Shown one piece after another: positions 25,070 to 35,529 of a stretch of 56,338 bases of DNA (position 1 is the stretch's first letter; each line of letters opens with the position of its first letter). A program made the translations under genes and the position numbers. Origin of the DNA: Daldinia sp. FL1419 (Eukaryota > Ascomycota > Sordariomycetes > Xylariales > Hypoxylaceae); NCBI GenBank assembly GCA_025201765.1, contig MU623517.1, positions 1 to 56,338 of the forward strand, in the 5' to 3' direction. The notes below the pieces were generated by a model. That model did no database searches, was not told the DNA's origin, and saw nothing but the letters and a program-made list of their open reading frames with translations.

Positions 25070-25845
25070 TTACGCGACGATGGTGCTGGCAGTGGCGCTC
25101 TCGTACTTCCAGGTAGGAGGTAGGACACCGACGGTCTTGTAGTAGCGGGCTAGACGGTGGATTCGCGACTCGATGAGAATGAGGCGGAACTTGGCGTCCT
25201 TGTCCTTGCGGTTGCGCTCGAGGTGCTTTCGGACGGAGACGGCCTACGTAGTTTTACATTAGCCTTTGAAAACGGATATGGTATTTCTCATGGATGGGCT
25301 GGCTCACCTTCTTGATCAACATGTACAGATCCTCAGGAATCTCGGGGGCGAGGCCTATATGAAGATCGCGCTGTCAGCCTTGACCAACAGCGGCATGTTT
25401 ATTTTCCCACGGTGTTTATTTTCTTTTCTTTTTTTTTTTTAAAAAAAAAAAAAAAGAAAACCGCTCATGTATATATAGATTGCTGGATTGTGCAGCATTT
25501 CGCTGGCTTCGGGGGAGGGGGAGAGTTATTTCATGTCGTACCATTGGACTTGAGGATTCGGAGGATCTTGTTACCTAAGATTGAAAACATTAGCCTTCAT
25601 TTATTGCGATAAGTTGTTTGTGACTGGGACAATTGCTACATACCAGTGACGACGCGGACCTGGGCGATTCCGTGAGAGTCACGGAGAACGACACCGATCT
25701 GAGAGGGGGTAGCACCCTTACGGGCGAGACGGCAGATCTGCTCCTCGACCTGGCTGGGAGTGGTCTTGAGCCACGTGGGCGGGGTGCGCGAGTAGGGGAT
25801 CGCAGAGGCGGAGATACCCTTTCCCTTGGAGTGAAGACGACCCAT
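25070..25845 (-). CDS. RPS13: 40S ribosomal protein S13 (uS15)
   Basis: A small-subunit ribosomal protein that binds 18S rRNA in the cytosol. Four exons, 25644-25845, 25542-25574 (only 33 nt), 25308-25354 and 25070-25243, give 151 aa, the family's usual length. The frame closes exactly at each junction (donors GTATGT, GTACGA, GTGAGC; acceptors TTAG, ATAG, GTAG). The N-terminus MGRLHSKGKG, the TPSQIGVVLRDSHG motif, the NKILRILKSNGL stretch rebuilt across the microexon, and the RLARYYKTVGVLPPTWKYES end are diagnostic. The introns are long for this window (about 90, 190 and 70 nt). A short CA-rich leader precedes the ATG, as in many highly expressed fungal genes. Confidence 0.98.
25429..25455. 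repeat. T12/A15 self-complementary tract in an uS15 intron
   Basis: Twelve T followed directly by fifteen A, inside the second intron of the uS15 gene. In the transcript it could form a perfect U-A hairpin. Confidence 0.9.
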
Positions 25846-27510
25846 TTTGGCGGATGTGTGTTTGTCGACTTGTGGTGGTTGTCGGTGTTGTCGGAATTGG
25901 TCTGGGGTTGGAGATCGTGAAATGAAGTTTTTGGAGGATTTAATTTTTCGAAAAGTTCCTGGGTGAAATTGTGTGTCGGCTTCGGCTACCCTCTGGTGGT
26001 CTGTGCATAAGAGCCCACTTACAAAGCTCCACCGTTTAAGCTAGTTGAGCCGAAGATTTGCCTGAGTTGCTAGCTTCTGGTCTGGACCAAGACAAATTTT
26101 CGTAGCTTCTTTACCTTGCAACTTTTTCTCTTTTTTCCTCTTGGTCAACATCAATTATTATGAACAGCTTGACGGATTTATATTCCATAGACCAACAATT
26201 TCGAGTTGTTTTAGTTCGCATCGCAATCCATCATACAGGTAAGCTCTTCCAAACCTCTTCTATCTTTATCCGCCTTCATTTTCTCATGATGATACACACC
26301 TATTACTTTATTTTATTTTTCTGGTACCTCTTATATCATCGGGCTTTCGGGCCTGAAATGTATTAAACGGACTTCTGACAGAGACGGATTATCTGCCTTT
26401 CGCTTTTCATATATAAATCACGTTTGGCAATATCAGCTCAACTAACGTCATGAGCAGGTAACTTGGTACATTTATAGCAGTAGTTGCATCTGCAAGCATG
26501 TCGTATGCGGTCGTCGCAAGACGAAATGGAGTGATTCTAGGTACTTGATGAATTATTTCCTCGTGGCGTCGAATGATTTATCTAGCACCGACGTAGGCAA
26601 CGGATTCCGTGATTCATTGCCTGATCACCTCCTTACGTAGCACCATGTCTCAATATTGTATAAATTCATCTATCTCGTGTCATGTCGTGCTAGTTACGAT
26701 CATGGAAATATATAATACCATAGCAATATAAGATCATGTCATGCAAAGAATCGGCAAGTTTCTAATTTGGCGGTATGCTCTGTCTACCCACGTATTAATG
26801 CACGAATACTCCTAGCATCCTTCGTGTCCCCCACCTTTGATAATTCAAGAAGCAGATTCGACAGGTCGATATTTCCTATATGTCCTATTCGGGCTCTGTA
26901 GCTTGTTGAGCCATCACTTTCTCCATGCCATATTGTACCCAAGTCAATGCCTTTTAAAATACGGTGTTGAAGGTCTAACACTCGTACTACGACTACAAAG
27001 AAAACACGTGAAGCACGAGGTTCAAATGGAATAGAAGCCATGAGGATTGCCATTGCCTCCCGTCGAGGAAATAAAATAAAACAAGACTACCGGACTTCCT
27101 AAAAGGCACAATTTAAAGTTCTAAAGGGTAGTTGATAGCTCCTATGTCCATACGTCTACTATCGCGTAATAGGTTATTCCATTATACCTCTATAGACCCG
27201 AATCACTTTCGTACTTGCAATATCAACTAATGTGTAGCCGGAGAATTAACGTAGATACCCGAATAGTTAACGTCCCAATGCCGGGAGTTCGGCTCGGCTA
27301 GACGGCAACAGCTGGTAGACACGGAGACACTATGTACATATTCTAGGAAGAGACAAGCTCCGATGGAAGTTGTTCAGACATTTCATTTGAATTTACTACT
27401 AGGTAGCTAAAAATCTAGATGGCCGTTTTTACCCGAGCTCACCCGCCCCCAGTCATTCCTATCGTAAAACATTATGTGTGTATGGGGGGTTTCCCCCAGT
27501 TTCTGTCAAT
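25846..27510. other. uS15 promoter and gap before the enolase 3' end
   Basis: The first few hundred bases carry the uS15 leader and promoter; the rest is AT-rich. One minus-strand frame of 89 codons (26784-27053) has an ATG but no recognised domain. No other gene was seen. Confidence 0.55.
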
Positions 27511-28888
27511 TTATAGGTTAACAGCCTTGCGGAAGTTCTCGCCGGCGTAGACGGCGTTGTCTCCGAGTTCTTCCTCGATACGGAGGATCTGGTTAAGCTT
27601 GGCGAGACGTTCAGATCGGGCAGGGGCACCGGTCTTGATCTGGCCAGCTCGGATACCGACGACAATATCGGCAATGGTAACATCCTCGGTCTCACCCGAT
27701 CGGTGAGAAACCATGACACCCCAGCCGTCAGCGTAGGAGTCCTTGGCAGCCTGGATGGACTCGGTCAGGGTTCCGATCTGGTTAACCTTTAGGAGGAGAG
27801 AGTTGGCGGCCTTGAGCTCGATGGCCTTCTTGATACGGATAGGGTTGGTGACAGTTAGGTCGTCACCAACAATCTGGATATCTTGGGTCTTGTAGAAGTA
27901 GCTCCATGCCTCCCAGTCATCCTCAGCGAAGGGGTCCTCAATGCTGACAATGGGGTACTTCTTGACGAGGTCGCTGTAAAGAGCAGCAAGCTCCTCGTAG
28001 GTGATCCACTTGCTGGGGTCGCTGTCGGGATTCTTGAAGTCCAGGTCGTACTTCTTGACGTCCTCCTTGTAGAACTCGCTGGAAGCAACGTCCAAAGCGA
28101 TCTTCACCTTGCCAGTGTAGCCGGCCTGCTCGATGGCCTCAGTGATGAGGTCAAGAGCCTCGACGGCAGTCTGAATATCGGGGGCAACACCACCCTCGTC
28201 ACCGACGTTGCCTGCAGATTGGCCGTAGTTCTTCTTGGCAAGAACCTTAAGCTTCTGGTAAACCTCAGCACCTTGGCGGAGAGCCTCAGAGAAGGTGGGG
28301 GCGGCGGAAGGAACGATCATGAATTCCTGGAAGGCCAGGCGGCCACCGGCGTGAGAACCACCGTTCAGGACATTTAGGAAGGGAACGGGAAGGACGTAGG
28401 GCTTCTTGGTGCCGGCAAGGTCCGAGACGTGAGCGTACAGGGGTACGTTCTTCTCAGCAGCACCGGCCTTGGCAATAGCCAAACTGACACCCAAGATGGC
28501 GTTAGCGCCAAGCTTCGTCTTGTTCGGTGTTCCGTCGAGGCTGTTGAGGAACTTGTCAACAGCGCTCTGGTCCTTCACATCAAGACCCTCCTTGATAACA
28601 GCGGGGGCGATGACGGTGTTAACATTCTCGACGGCCTTGGTAACACCCTTGCCGGCCCACTTGCTCTTGTCACCATCACGGAGCTCGCAAGCTTCGTGCT
28701 GACCTATCATATCCTGTTAGCTTCGTTTGTATATCTTGATATATTTCGTTATAGTGGTACGAACCGGTAGAGGCACCAGAAGGAACGATGGCGCGGTGAA
28801 GACCAGTCTCAGTGACAACGTCTACCTCGACGGTAGGGTTGCCTCGAGAGTCGTAGACCGAGCGGGCATGAATCTTCTTAATGGCCAT
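27511..28888 (-). CDS. ENO1: enolase (2-phosphoglycerate dehydratase)
   Basis: Converts 2-phosphoglycerate to phosphoenolpyruvate in cytosolic glycolysis and gluconeogenesis. Two exons, 28765-28888 and 27511-28703, with a 61-nt intron (GTTCGT donor, TAG acceptor) that splits the Gly codon of ASTG-QHEA, give 438 aa, the usual length. Catalytic and metal residues line up: Glu168 (FQEF), Glu211 (GDEGG), Asp246 (ALDVAS), Glu297 (SIEDPF), Asp322 (VGDDLTVTN), Lys347 (LLLKVNQIGT) and His375 in SHRSGETED. It is the only enolase in this window. The 5' leader probably contains a long intron, listed separately. It is followed downstream by the uS15 gene on the same strand. Confidence 0.98.
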
Positions 28889-28915
28889 CTTGACGTCCGA
28901 ATATAAAGTTGAGGA

Positions 28916-29263
28916 CTAGATGAAACCGTTGAGTTAGTTATGGAGGAGAAGTTGAAGAATGATAAGACTTAGGAGGGAATGTAGAGGTCCTGAGTAATTA
29001 ATAAAAGAAACACGTCGATGGGAAATTCGCTCAATCGGAACCTTGATAGGTGACTCAATCTGAAGGGTAGATTATATGCCTCAAGAGTTGAGTCTCGATA
29101 AAAGAAAAACGTAGGGGTCGTCAGAAGTGGAGGGGGGAGTATGGTGGGATGGCGGGGTAGCTCAAGATGGCATCAAATAAAAGAAATTGGGATATTAAAC
29201 ATCGGACGTATATATATCTATATATTTACGACGGGATGGAAAGAATGAAGCTCGCAAACTTAC
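28916..29263 (-). other. probable 5'-UTR intron of enolase
   Basis: On the minus strand, a consensus donor (CAA/GTAAGTTT) at 29263, a branch site ACTAACTCAAC near 28935 and an acceptor ATCTAG ending at 28916 define a 348-nt intron, 27 nt upstream of the ATG. Long leader introns are common in fungal glycolytic genes. This is predicted from splice signals only. Confidence 0.6.
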
Positions 29264-29500
29264 TTGTTTTCTAAGGATACGGTTAGGACTTGGTGTGACG
29301 AAGTGAATTGATAAAAGTAGTAATAGAAAGGAAGAGAGAAAAAAAAGGTGAGCTTCAACAAGGCAGGAAATGTTTAGAGGTAGGAGGTAACAAGTGAGGT
29401 ACCTAGGTAGTGTAGTAACGCCTCCTCTGTTTGATGTAAGTGGGCTGCTGGGTTGCTGGGTTGCTGGGTTGTTGCAGCGTGGGTAATGGGCCCTGAATGG

Positions 29501-29523
29501 GCTGGCTGGCTGGCTGGCTGGCT
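29501..29523. repeat. (GGCT)n microsatellite
   Basis: Five to six GGCT units in the upstream region of enolase. Confidence 0.85.
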
Positions 29524-30677
29524 TTGGACGGACAACGTGAGTGAACAAACGGAATGGCACGACTTGCAATTCGACTTAACAATTGGACTTACAATTGGCG
29601 GGGTCCGGCGACGGACCTCAACCAGGATGACATCGGAGAAAGGAGGGGCTATCATGTACCTGTTCTAACTTCTGACTGTGTACCACAAACAGGTATTATA
29701 CCCTAAACTGTCTAAACTGTACCATAACTGCGCCATAACTGCACAAATCAAAACCGCACCATAGGTACATGCCCTACCTGCCAAGCTTACTTGGCTACAC
29801 AAGTACCCTCACTCCCACATACATAGGTGGACATTGGAGGTAGCGTGCCTAGTACGTACCTATTTAGGTATAACTACCTAGGTAGGAGGTAGTTAGTATC
29901 TCAAATTAACTCCGTATGGAAGCTATGGGGTGGCAGGGTGGCAGGGTGGCTACTACTTCGAAATTGAGATTAGAAAAAAAATTCAAATTGTTGGCTAACC
30001 TAGTCCACTGGCGCCATTACCGGCCCGACACACGTCAAGGACACCTGCAGTCAGAGTCAGAGTTTAGGAAGGCTCTGCTTGGCTTGCTTCTACAAGGGCA
30101 GGGGCCTCTAAAATAACTCTTCCATTTTCGGTTGCCTCGCCTTGTCTTGCAAAGAAGTCTTCCTCGTTGGGGAGAAAAAGGGAGGGGCTAGAAATGGATT
30201 AATCAAAGGTAAACCTTAGATCAACGCCTTAGGTAACTTAATGAAACCTATACTATCGATGATCGTAACAATTGACTAACAGTTATTAGCTAACAATTCT
30301 AGACCAACCACTTTTAACTCTATACGAAGGCCATGTTCGATATTACTAGCCCTAATAAGAGTCCGAGATGTATAATAGGAAATAGTCATTCATAATAATA
30401 GACCTGAGTTTATTGGCACGTATATACGGATACAGCCGTAGTTTCACATGCTACCTACCAACCCTATACCTATTCCTAGATATACCCAAGACCTATATAC
30501 CCAGATACCACGTGTAGACAAGCTCTCAATGCATAATTCGTAAGAATACTAGAACAATAAACATTTGCTTAATGCTTTTCTATCCTGTTCTACGGGTATC
30601 TCTCGGGCTTATCTCTATACACATCCCTCGTAAGTACCCTCCAAAACCCCTATAGGAAGATCGCGTCGATTTGGCAA

Positions 30678-33600
30678 TCACGAGCTGTATCCGTTTTCCT
30701 TAACCCATTTAGCAACGTCGTCACGGTCGCGCTCTAGCCATGCGATCTTGCTACGGATAGCGTCCTTGCTCTGAGCCAGGGGCTGAGCGAAGTTCTTAGT
30801 GTCAATGTCCTTGAAGAATTCCTCCACCTTCTGGAGTTGTTCCGGCTTTGCGAAGCTGGATGTACAGATGGTAACCATCGATCCCAGGATGGGTGCGTTT
30901 CCGTTCAGTCGCTGAGAGATTTCCGGCCATTTCTCGGTTAGCCAAGTGAAGAGCGCCTCGATACCCTCGGCATGGCTACGGAGTCCGCTGGCTGGAAGGT
31001 ACAGATCTTGGCTCTTGACTTCGCCGCTAAGGACGAAGTCTAATGTCTGTTTAATTAGAGCCGGGTCCTTTGCCCTACCGATGCATCGTAAGGCGGTGTT
31101 GCGTTCATCGCTATTGCTAGACTTGCGGAAGAAGTTGAGAACCGCGTCGTACTACAAGCTACATTAGTAACCGCTAGTTAAATATTGAAGATTAATCAAA
31201 CTCACCTCTTCCTTTCCACCATACTTGAGAGCCATGCTGAAGACGCTGCCTCGGATGTTCGGGTGAATAGCTGACTTATCACCGCCCATGTATTTCTTGA
31301 ACATCCCCTTGGACACGTCGATAATCTTCTGGTCGCCAGCCATTCCAGCCGCCCCGAACAGCATGGCCTTAAATTGTTGCTCGACGTGACCATCTTTGTC
31401 CGAGAAGGTCCATCCCAACTTGTGAGCTCTCTCACTAACAAGCTCCTTAATGAAGGCTTCAAGACCGTCTTTAACGGCTGCATCCTCGAATACCCACGCA
31501 GATTGGACGGTTGCTACTCTGGCAATTATTTCGCTCCATACCACGAACGACTCTTCGGTATCGAAGCCCTTCAGGAGGTTGAGGACACCAGATGTTTTTT
31601 GGTAGCCAGATACTGCAAGAGCGCCGGCGTCAGCGATCATACCAGCACGGTCTTCGACTGACAGTAGTCCCTCTTTAGCAGATTGGCCGAGTTTCGTGAG
31701 GCGTTCCGGCGTGTAAGACGTTCGGTAAATGCTAGTGTGGTTGGCATTTAGCTTGAAGAAGTCCAGGTTCTTAACCTTGAATACATCTTCCCTCTTCGTC
31801 AACGTCAACGAGTCGTCGACGCCATCCTTGGTCCGGAGGCCCAAAAATACTGGGTACAGCACCTTATCTTCTTCGGGCTTTGTGTCACCAGTCCTCAAAA
31901 ATCGATTTTGCTTGACACGGATTGAGCTGTCCTTTTCGTCTTCCGTAACTTGAACCACAGGGAAGCCCACATTCTTAGTCCAGATGGACATAATCTCTCG
32001 GACCGGTTTGCCACTAGCATCCTCAAGGGCCGCCCACAAATCATTCGTCTGCGTGTTACCATAAGCATGCTTCTTGATGTACCTCCTTACGCCCTCTAGG
32101 AAAGTCTCCTCGCCAAGATATGTGGAGATCATACGAAGCACGCATGAACCTTTAGAGTATGAGATGGCATCGAAAATCTGATCAACCTCACTGGCGCGCT
32201 TGACTGGCACCTCAATAGGGTGGCTGCTCCTCAACGAGTCCAATCCCAAGGCGCTCTGGAGATTGTCAGTAACATAGTTCTCCCAGACCTTCCATTCCGG
32301 GTAAAAGTAGTCGCAGCCTAAGTGGATTATCATTGTCAGCCAATCATTCATATTAACCATAATCAAAGAGAACACTCACTTAGCCAACTCATCAGAGTCG
32401 CAAAACCTTCGTTCAGCCATAGACCTTCCCACCAGTCCATGGTGACCAAGTTACCGAACCATTGATGTGCTAGCTCGTGCTGGACGACCTCGGCGACGCG
32501 CTCCTTCATTGCCGCACCACTGGCCTTCTCATCCAGCATAAGGTCGACAACACGGTAGGTGATCAAACCCCAGTTTTCCATGGCGCCTGCCGCGAAATCA
32601 GGGATAGCAACCATGTCCATTTTGGGTAACGGGAATTCGGCTCCGAATATTTTCTCGTAGTACTCTAATGTCCGCGCTGCGAGCTCGAGTGAGAAGCGGC
32701 CGTGCTCGATGTCTGAGCTAGCCGGAGCGTACACTCGCACAGGGACACGGAATTTCGTGGTCTCGATGTAATTTAATTCACCAATGATGAAGGCGACTAG
32801 GTATGTGGACATGAGAGGAGTCGTGTTAAACTTGACGGCCTTCTTTGTAGATCCACTCATTTCTGAGTGTACCTCTGATTCGGAGGCAACGTCCATGTTA
32901 CTGAGACATGTTAAGTGCTTGTCTGCGATAAGAGTGACGGTAAATTTTGCCTTGTGCATGGGTTCATCGAAGCAGGGGAAAGCTCGGCGACAGTCGTTTG
33001 CTTCCATCTGCGTGGTAGCAAGAATACCTTCGGAGCCGTCTGGCTTCTTGTAAGTAGAACGATAGAAACCAGCCATCTGGTCGTTAAGATGACCAGAGTA
33101 CTTGATTTCCAGCTGGGCCTTGCCTTTTGGGATGGCATCCTTAAGCTCGATATTGGTGACCTGTTTAGATTCATCGTATGTAATAGCCGATGAAGAACTA
33201 CTCAAATATGTTAGAACGACGATACGGTTTAACTATAAGATGTAAGCTGACCTGACGATGGCGTCTCCGGATTTAATGTTTGCGCTGTGGATATCGATCT
33301 GTAGGCTGTGGAGAGAGATAGACTTGGAATCCTCTTGGACGTCGAAGTCGATAACCACCTTTCCCTCGAAAGTGAACTTGTCGAAGTTGGGCTCTAAGGT
33401 AACATGGTAATGTCTCGGGATGACGTTGGTCGGAAGAAGCTCACGGCCTTGAGTGGGGTCCGGGGTAGCCCCTCCGGTGTGGTCGATGTCTCCAGCGAGC
33501 TTACACATGTTTTGTCTCCGGTATGAGCAATGTCGAACAGGGGGTAAGGAGAAAGTGGTGTTTCTAGACTTCTCAAGAGGAGATGTTCTTGAGACGGAAA

Positions 33601-33880
33601 GGAGTGAGGAGTGATTCCCAAGACGTGCAAGACGTGGACTAAGCCTAGCTTCCGCATTAGTCCCAGAGTCTAATTGGCTTAGAAGAGCGGTCAATTAGGT
33701 TAAGGTATACCCGTAGGAAGGTGGAGAGGATAAGGCAGGAGTGCGCCAGATGTGATTTTGTCTCCACTGAGATGCGGTTGGAGGAAGATTGGTACTTCGA
33801 TTAAGAAGTCGTCTTGTTGAGGCTGTTGTTATTGAGACTCGAGGAACGAAGTCGATACGACTAGCGGCTCGAAGAGACAT
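30678..33880 (-). CDS. APE2: M1 zinc aminopeptidase, Aap1/Ape2 type, with mitochondrial-type presequence
   Basis: Removes N-terminal residues from peptides. Five exons, 33711-33880, 33252-33644, 32380-33197, 31206-32317 and 30678-31151, join in frame to 988 aa. The GAMEN exopeptidase motif is at about 392-396, HELAH zinc ligands at 428-432 and the third ligand in WLNEGF at Glu451. The M1 N-domain precedes them and the ERAP1-like C-domain ends in KWVKENGYSS. Exon 1 encodes MSLRAASRIDFVPRV and more Arg/Ser/Thr-rich, acid-poor sequence, typical of a mitochondrial presequence, and is joined by a 66-nt intron (GTATAC, CTAAT, CTAG). A second ATG (Met103, in QNMCKLAGD) lies where cytosolic forms start and would give 886 aa. 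The acceptor of exon 3 is ambiguous by one serine codon (TAG or GAG). Confidence 0.95.
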
Positions 33881-35529
33881 ATGTGTAAGGGGAAGGAGAA
33901 GAAGAAGAAGAAGAAAAAAGGAAGAAAAAAGAGGGTAATATAATACAATTGTGATATAATGCAATTGTTCAAATAGGTAATGTAATGTAGGTAATGATAC
34001 AGATTGGCAAAATTTATTAGTGAGTCCGAGAATTTCACATGTGGTATCGGTACTAGTGTATGTAGGTATGCGGTACCACAATAGAGGGGTTAATAGGTCC
34101 AAGGTTCCAGGTGGTATCCAAGTAAGTATCCAAGTAAGTATCCAAGTGGTATCCAAGTAATTGGATGTAAGTAATCAAGGTGTTACCTATTACCTAAATG
34201 TCAGATATATACAATAAAAGTACAGTTTCAATCTCAGGGTTCTTTTCCGTAGTGAGGGGCAGTTAGGGAGATTCCCTATTCGTGCAACATCAGACGACCA
34301 GACACTGGACAGAGAGACAACAGATCAGAAAAAAAAAAGACTTTACTAGACCAACAGCAACCCGTCTTGGTATAGGCTTGTGTTTTTTTTTCTTTTCTTT
34401 TCTGTGTGCGTAGCCGAACCCTCTTGATCGACCCTCAAGGTAGGTCAGTATCAAAACGTATAAGACAAGGATGTTTCGGTACGGGAGAATAAGAAAAAGA
34501 ACATTGGAAGAGGAAAAAAAGTTGACTGTGCAAAAATGACGCCACGGAGGGCAGGCGGTGTAGCGTGTTTAGCGGGATATTGCAGGGGTGCTGGATACCG
34601 ACAGGGCGAGTACTTACCTACTCCGGTAACTGGCAGTTTAACCTACTTTGTTGGTTAGATTAGGTTAGGTACAGAGGTATTGTACAATACCGTGGTCGCT
34701 ATTTGGTATCAGTAGCGCTGCAGGCGGCCGTTTCCCCCGAAAACCGCAACTTTTGGAAACAAAAATCTCATGCAGGGTCGCATCTTAGTTGTCGATTCTA
34801 GAACATGAGGAACTGTAGATCCCCATACAACCGAAACCGAAATTCTAAACGGGAAACCCATTCCAATTAGGCCAGTGCTACCCATTGATACTCGGTTCAA
34901 GTTCGCTATCTGAAATGTCCAATCGTCGTGTGACCTCTCACTAAAGAATACACGAGATTACCTATAACTGGACATGTGCCCATAATGTAAGAAGATAAGA
35001 ATGCTATATTGCTCAGCGTTGCATAATATATTAAAAACGCCATGTCTTTTCTTATTTTTCATTTATAATTTCTTCTTTTGTATATTCTTATCGCATATTC
35101 GAAGCTGAAACCACATCTACTTGATATGTCTCTTATCCGCATTTACCCCTTAAGCCAAGCCTCCCTAGTATCACCCTCAGGTATATTAACAGGTAGTCTA
35201 TATTCTATTCTAGGGGTATCCCAATTAGGGATATTTGAATGATCCATCTTTGTATGATTGATAACGACATTGCAAGAATACTACTTTACACGAGTCAGCT
35301 CTATAAGCTACTGTCGACATAACCCTTTGTAATAGGTAAGGGGTATTCAGACTGTCCTATAGGGATATCCAAGTTAAAGGATATACTAGATCCTTTATTA
35401 ATAATGAAACCATCTAAATAGGTGTCACGTACTTAAGCGCCGCCGTTATGCTACGGTAACCACCGCAGCTATAGAACCGCCCTCGTGATAGGTTACAAAA
35501 GTACAGGAAGTAAGCATTGGCTAAGACGC
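33881..35529. other. aminopeptidase promoter and gap before the Prp28 3' end
   Basis: A purine-only tract near 33889-33932 (pyrimidine on the transcribed strand) lies just upstream of the aminopeptidase start. The minus frame stays open upstream to 34156, but that part encodes leucine/tyrosine runs and repeat-derived WILTWILTW and is probably leader. No other gene. Confidence 0.55.
34112..34160. repeat. TATCCAAGTAAG tandem repeat
   Basis: Three to four imperfect 12-bp units (TATCCAAGTAAG, TATCCAAGTGG) in the aminopeptidase upstream region. Confidence 0.85.

Larger units (their letters stand above)
28889..30677. other. enolase promoter/leader and gap before the aminopeptidase 3' end
   Basis: Read on the minus strand, a CT-rich block at about 29293-29350 lies just upstream of the proposed leader intron, a common feature near transcription starts of highly expressed fungal genes. 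GCTGGGTT units lie near 29446-29473 and two exact TACCTAGGTA palindromes at 29400 and 29875. From about 29900 to 30677 I see no gene. Confidence 0.55.

Noticed and set aside
26784..27053. 89-codon minus-strand frame with ATG between uS15 and enolase
   Set aside because: No recognisable domain, no splice or conservation evidence, and a frame of this length is common by chance in a 1.7-kb gap.
27883..28377. 164-codon plus-strand frame opposite enolase
   Set aside because: It is the antisense shadow of the enolase exon.
33881..34156. Further N-terminal extension of the aminopeptidase
   Set aside because: The frame is open, but it encodes leucine and tyrosine runs and a repeat-derived tryptophan pattern; the start at 33880 directly precedes a typical presequence.
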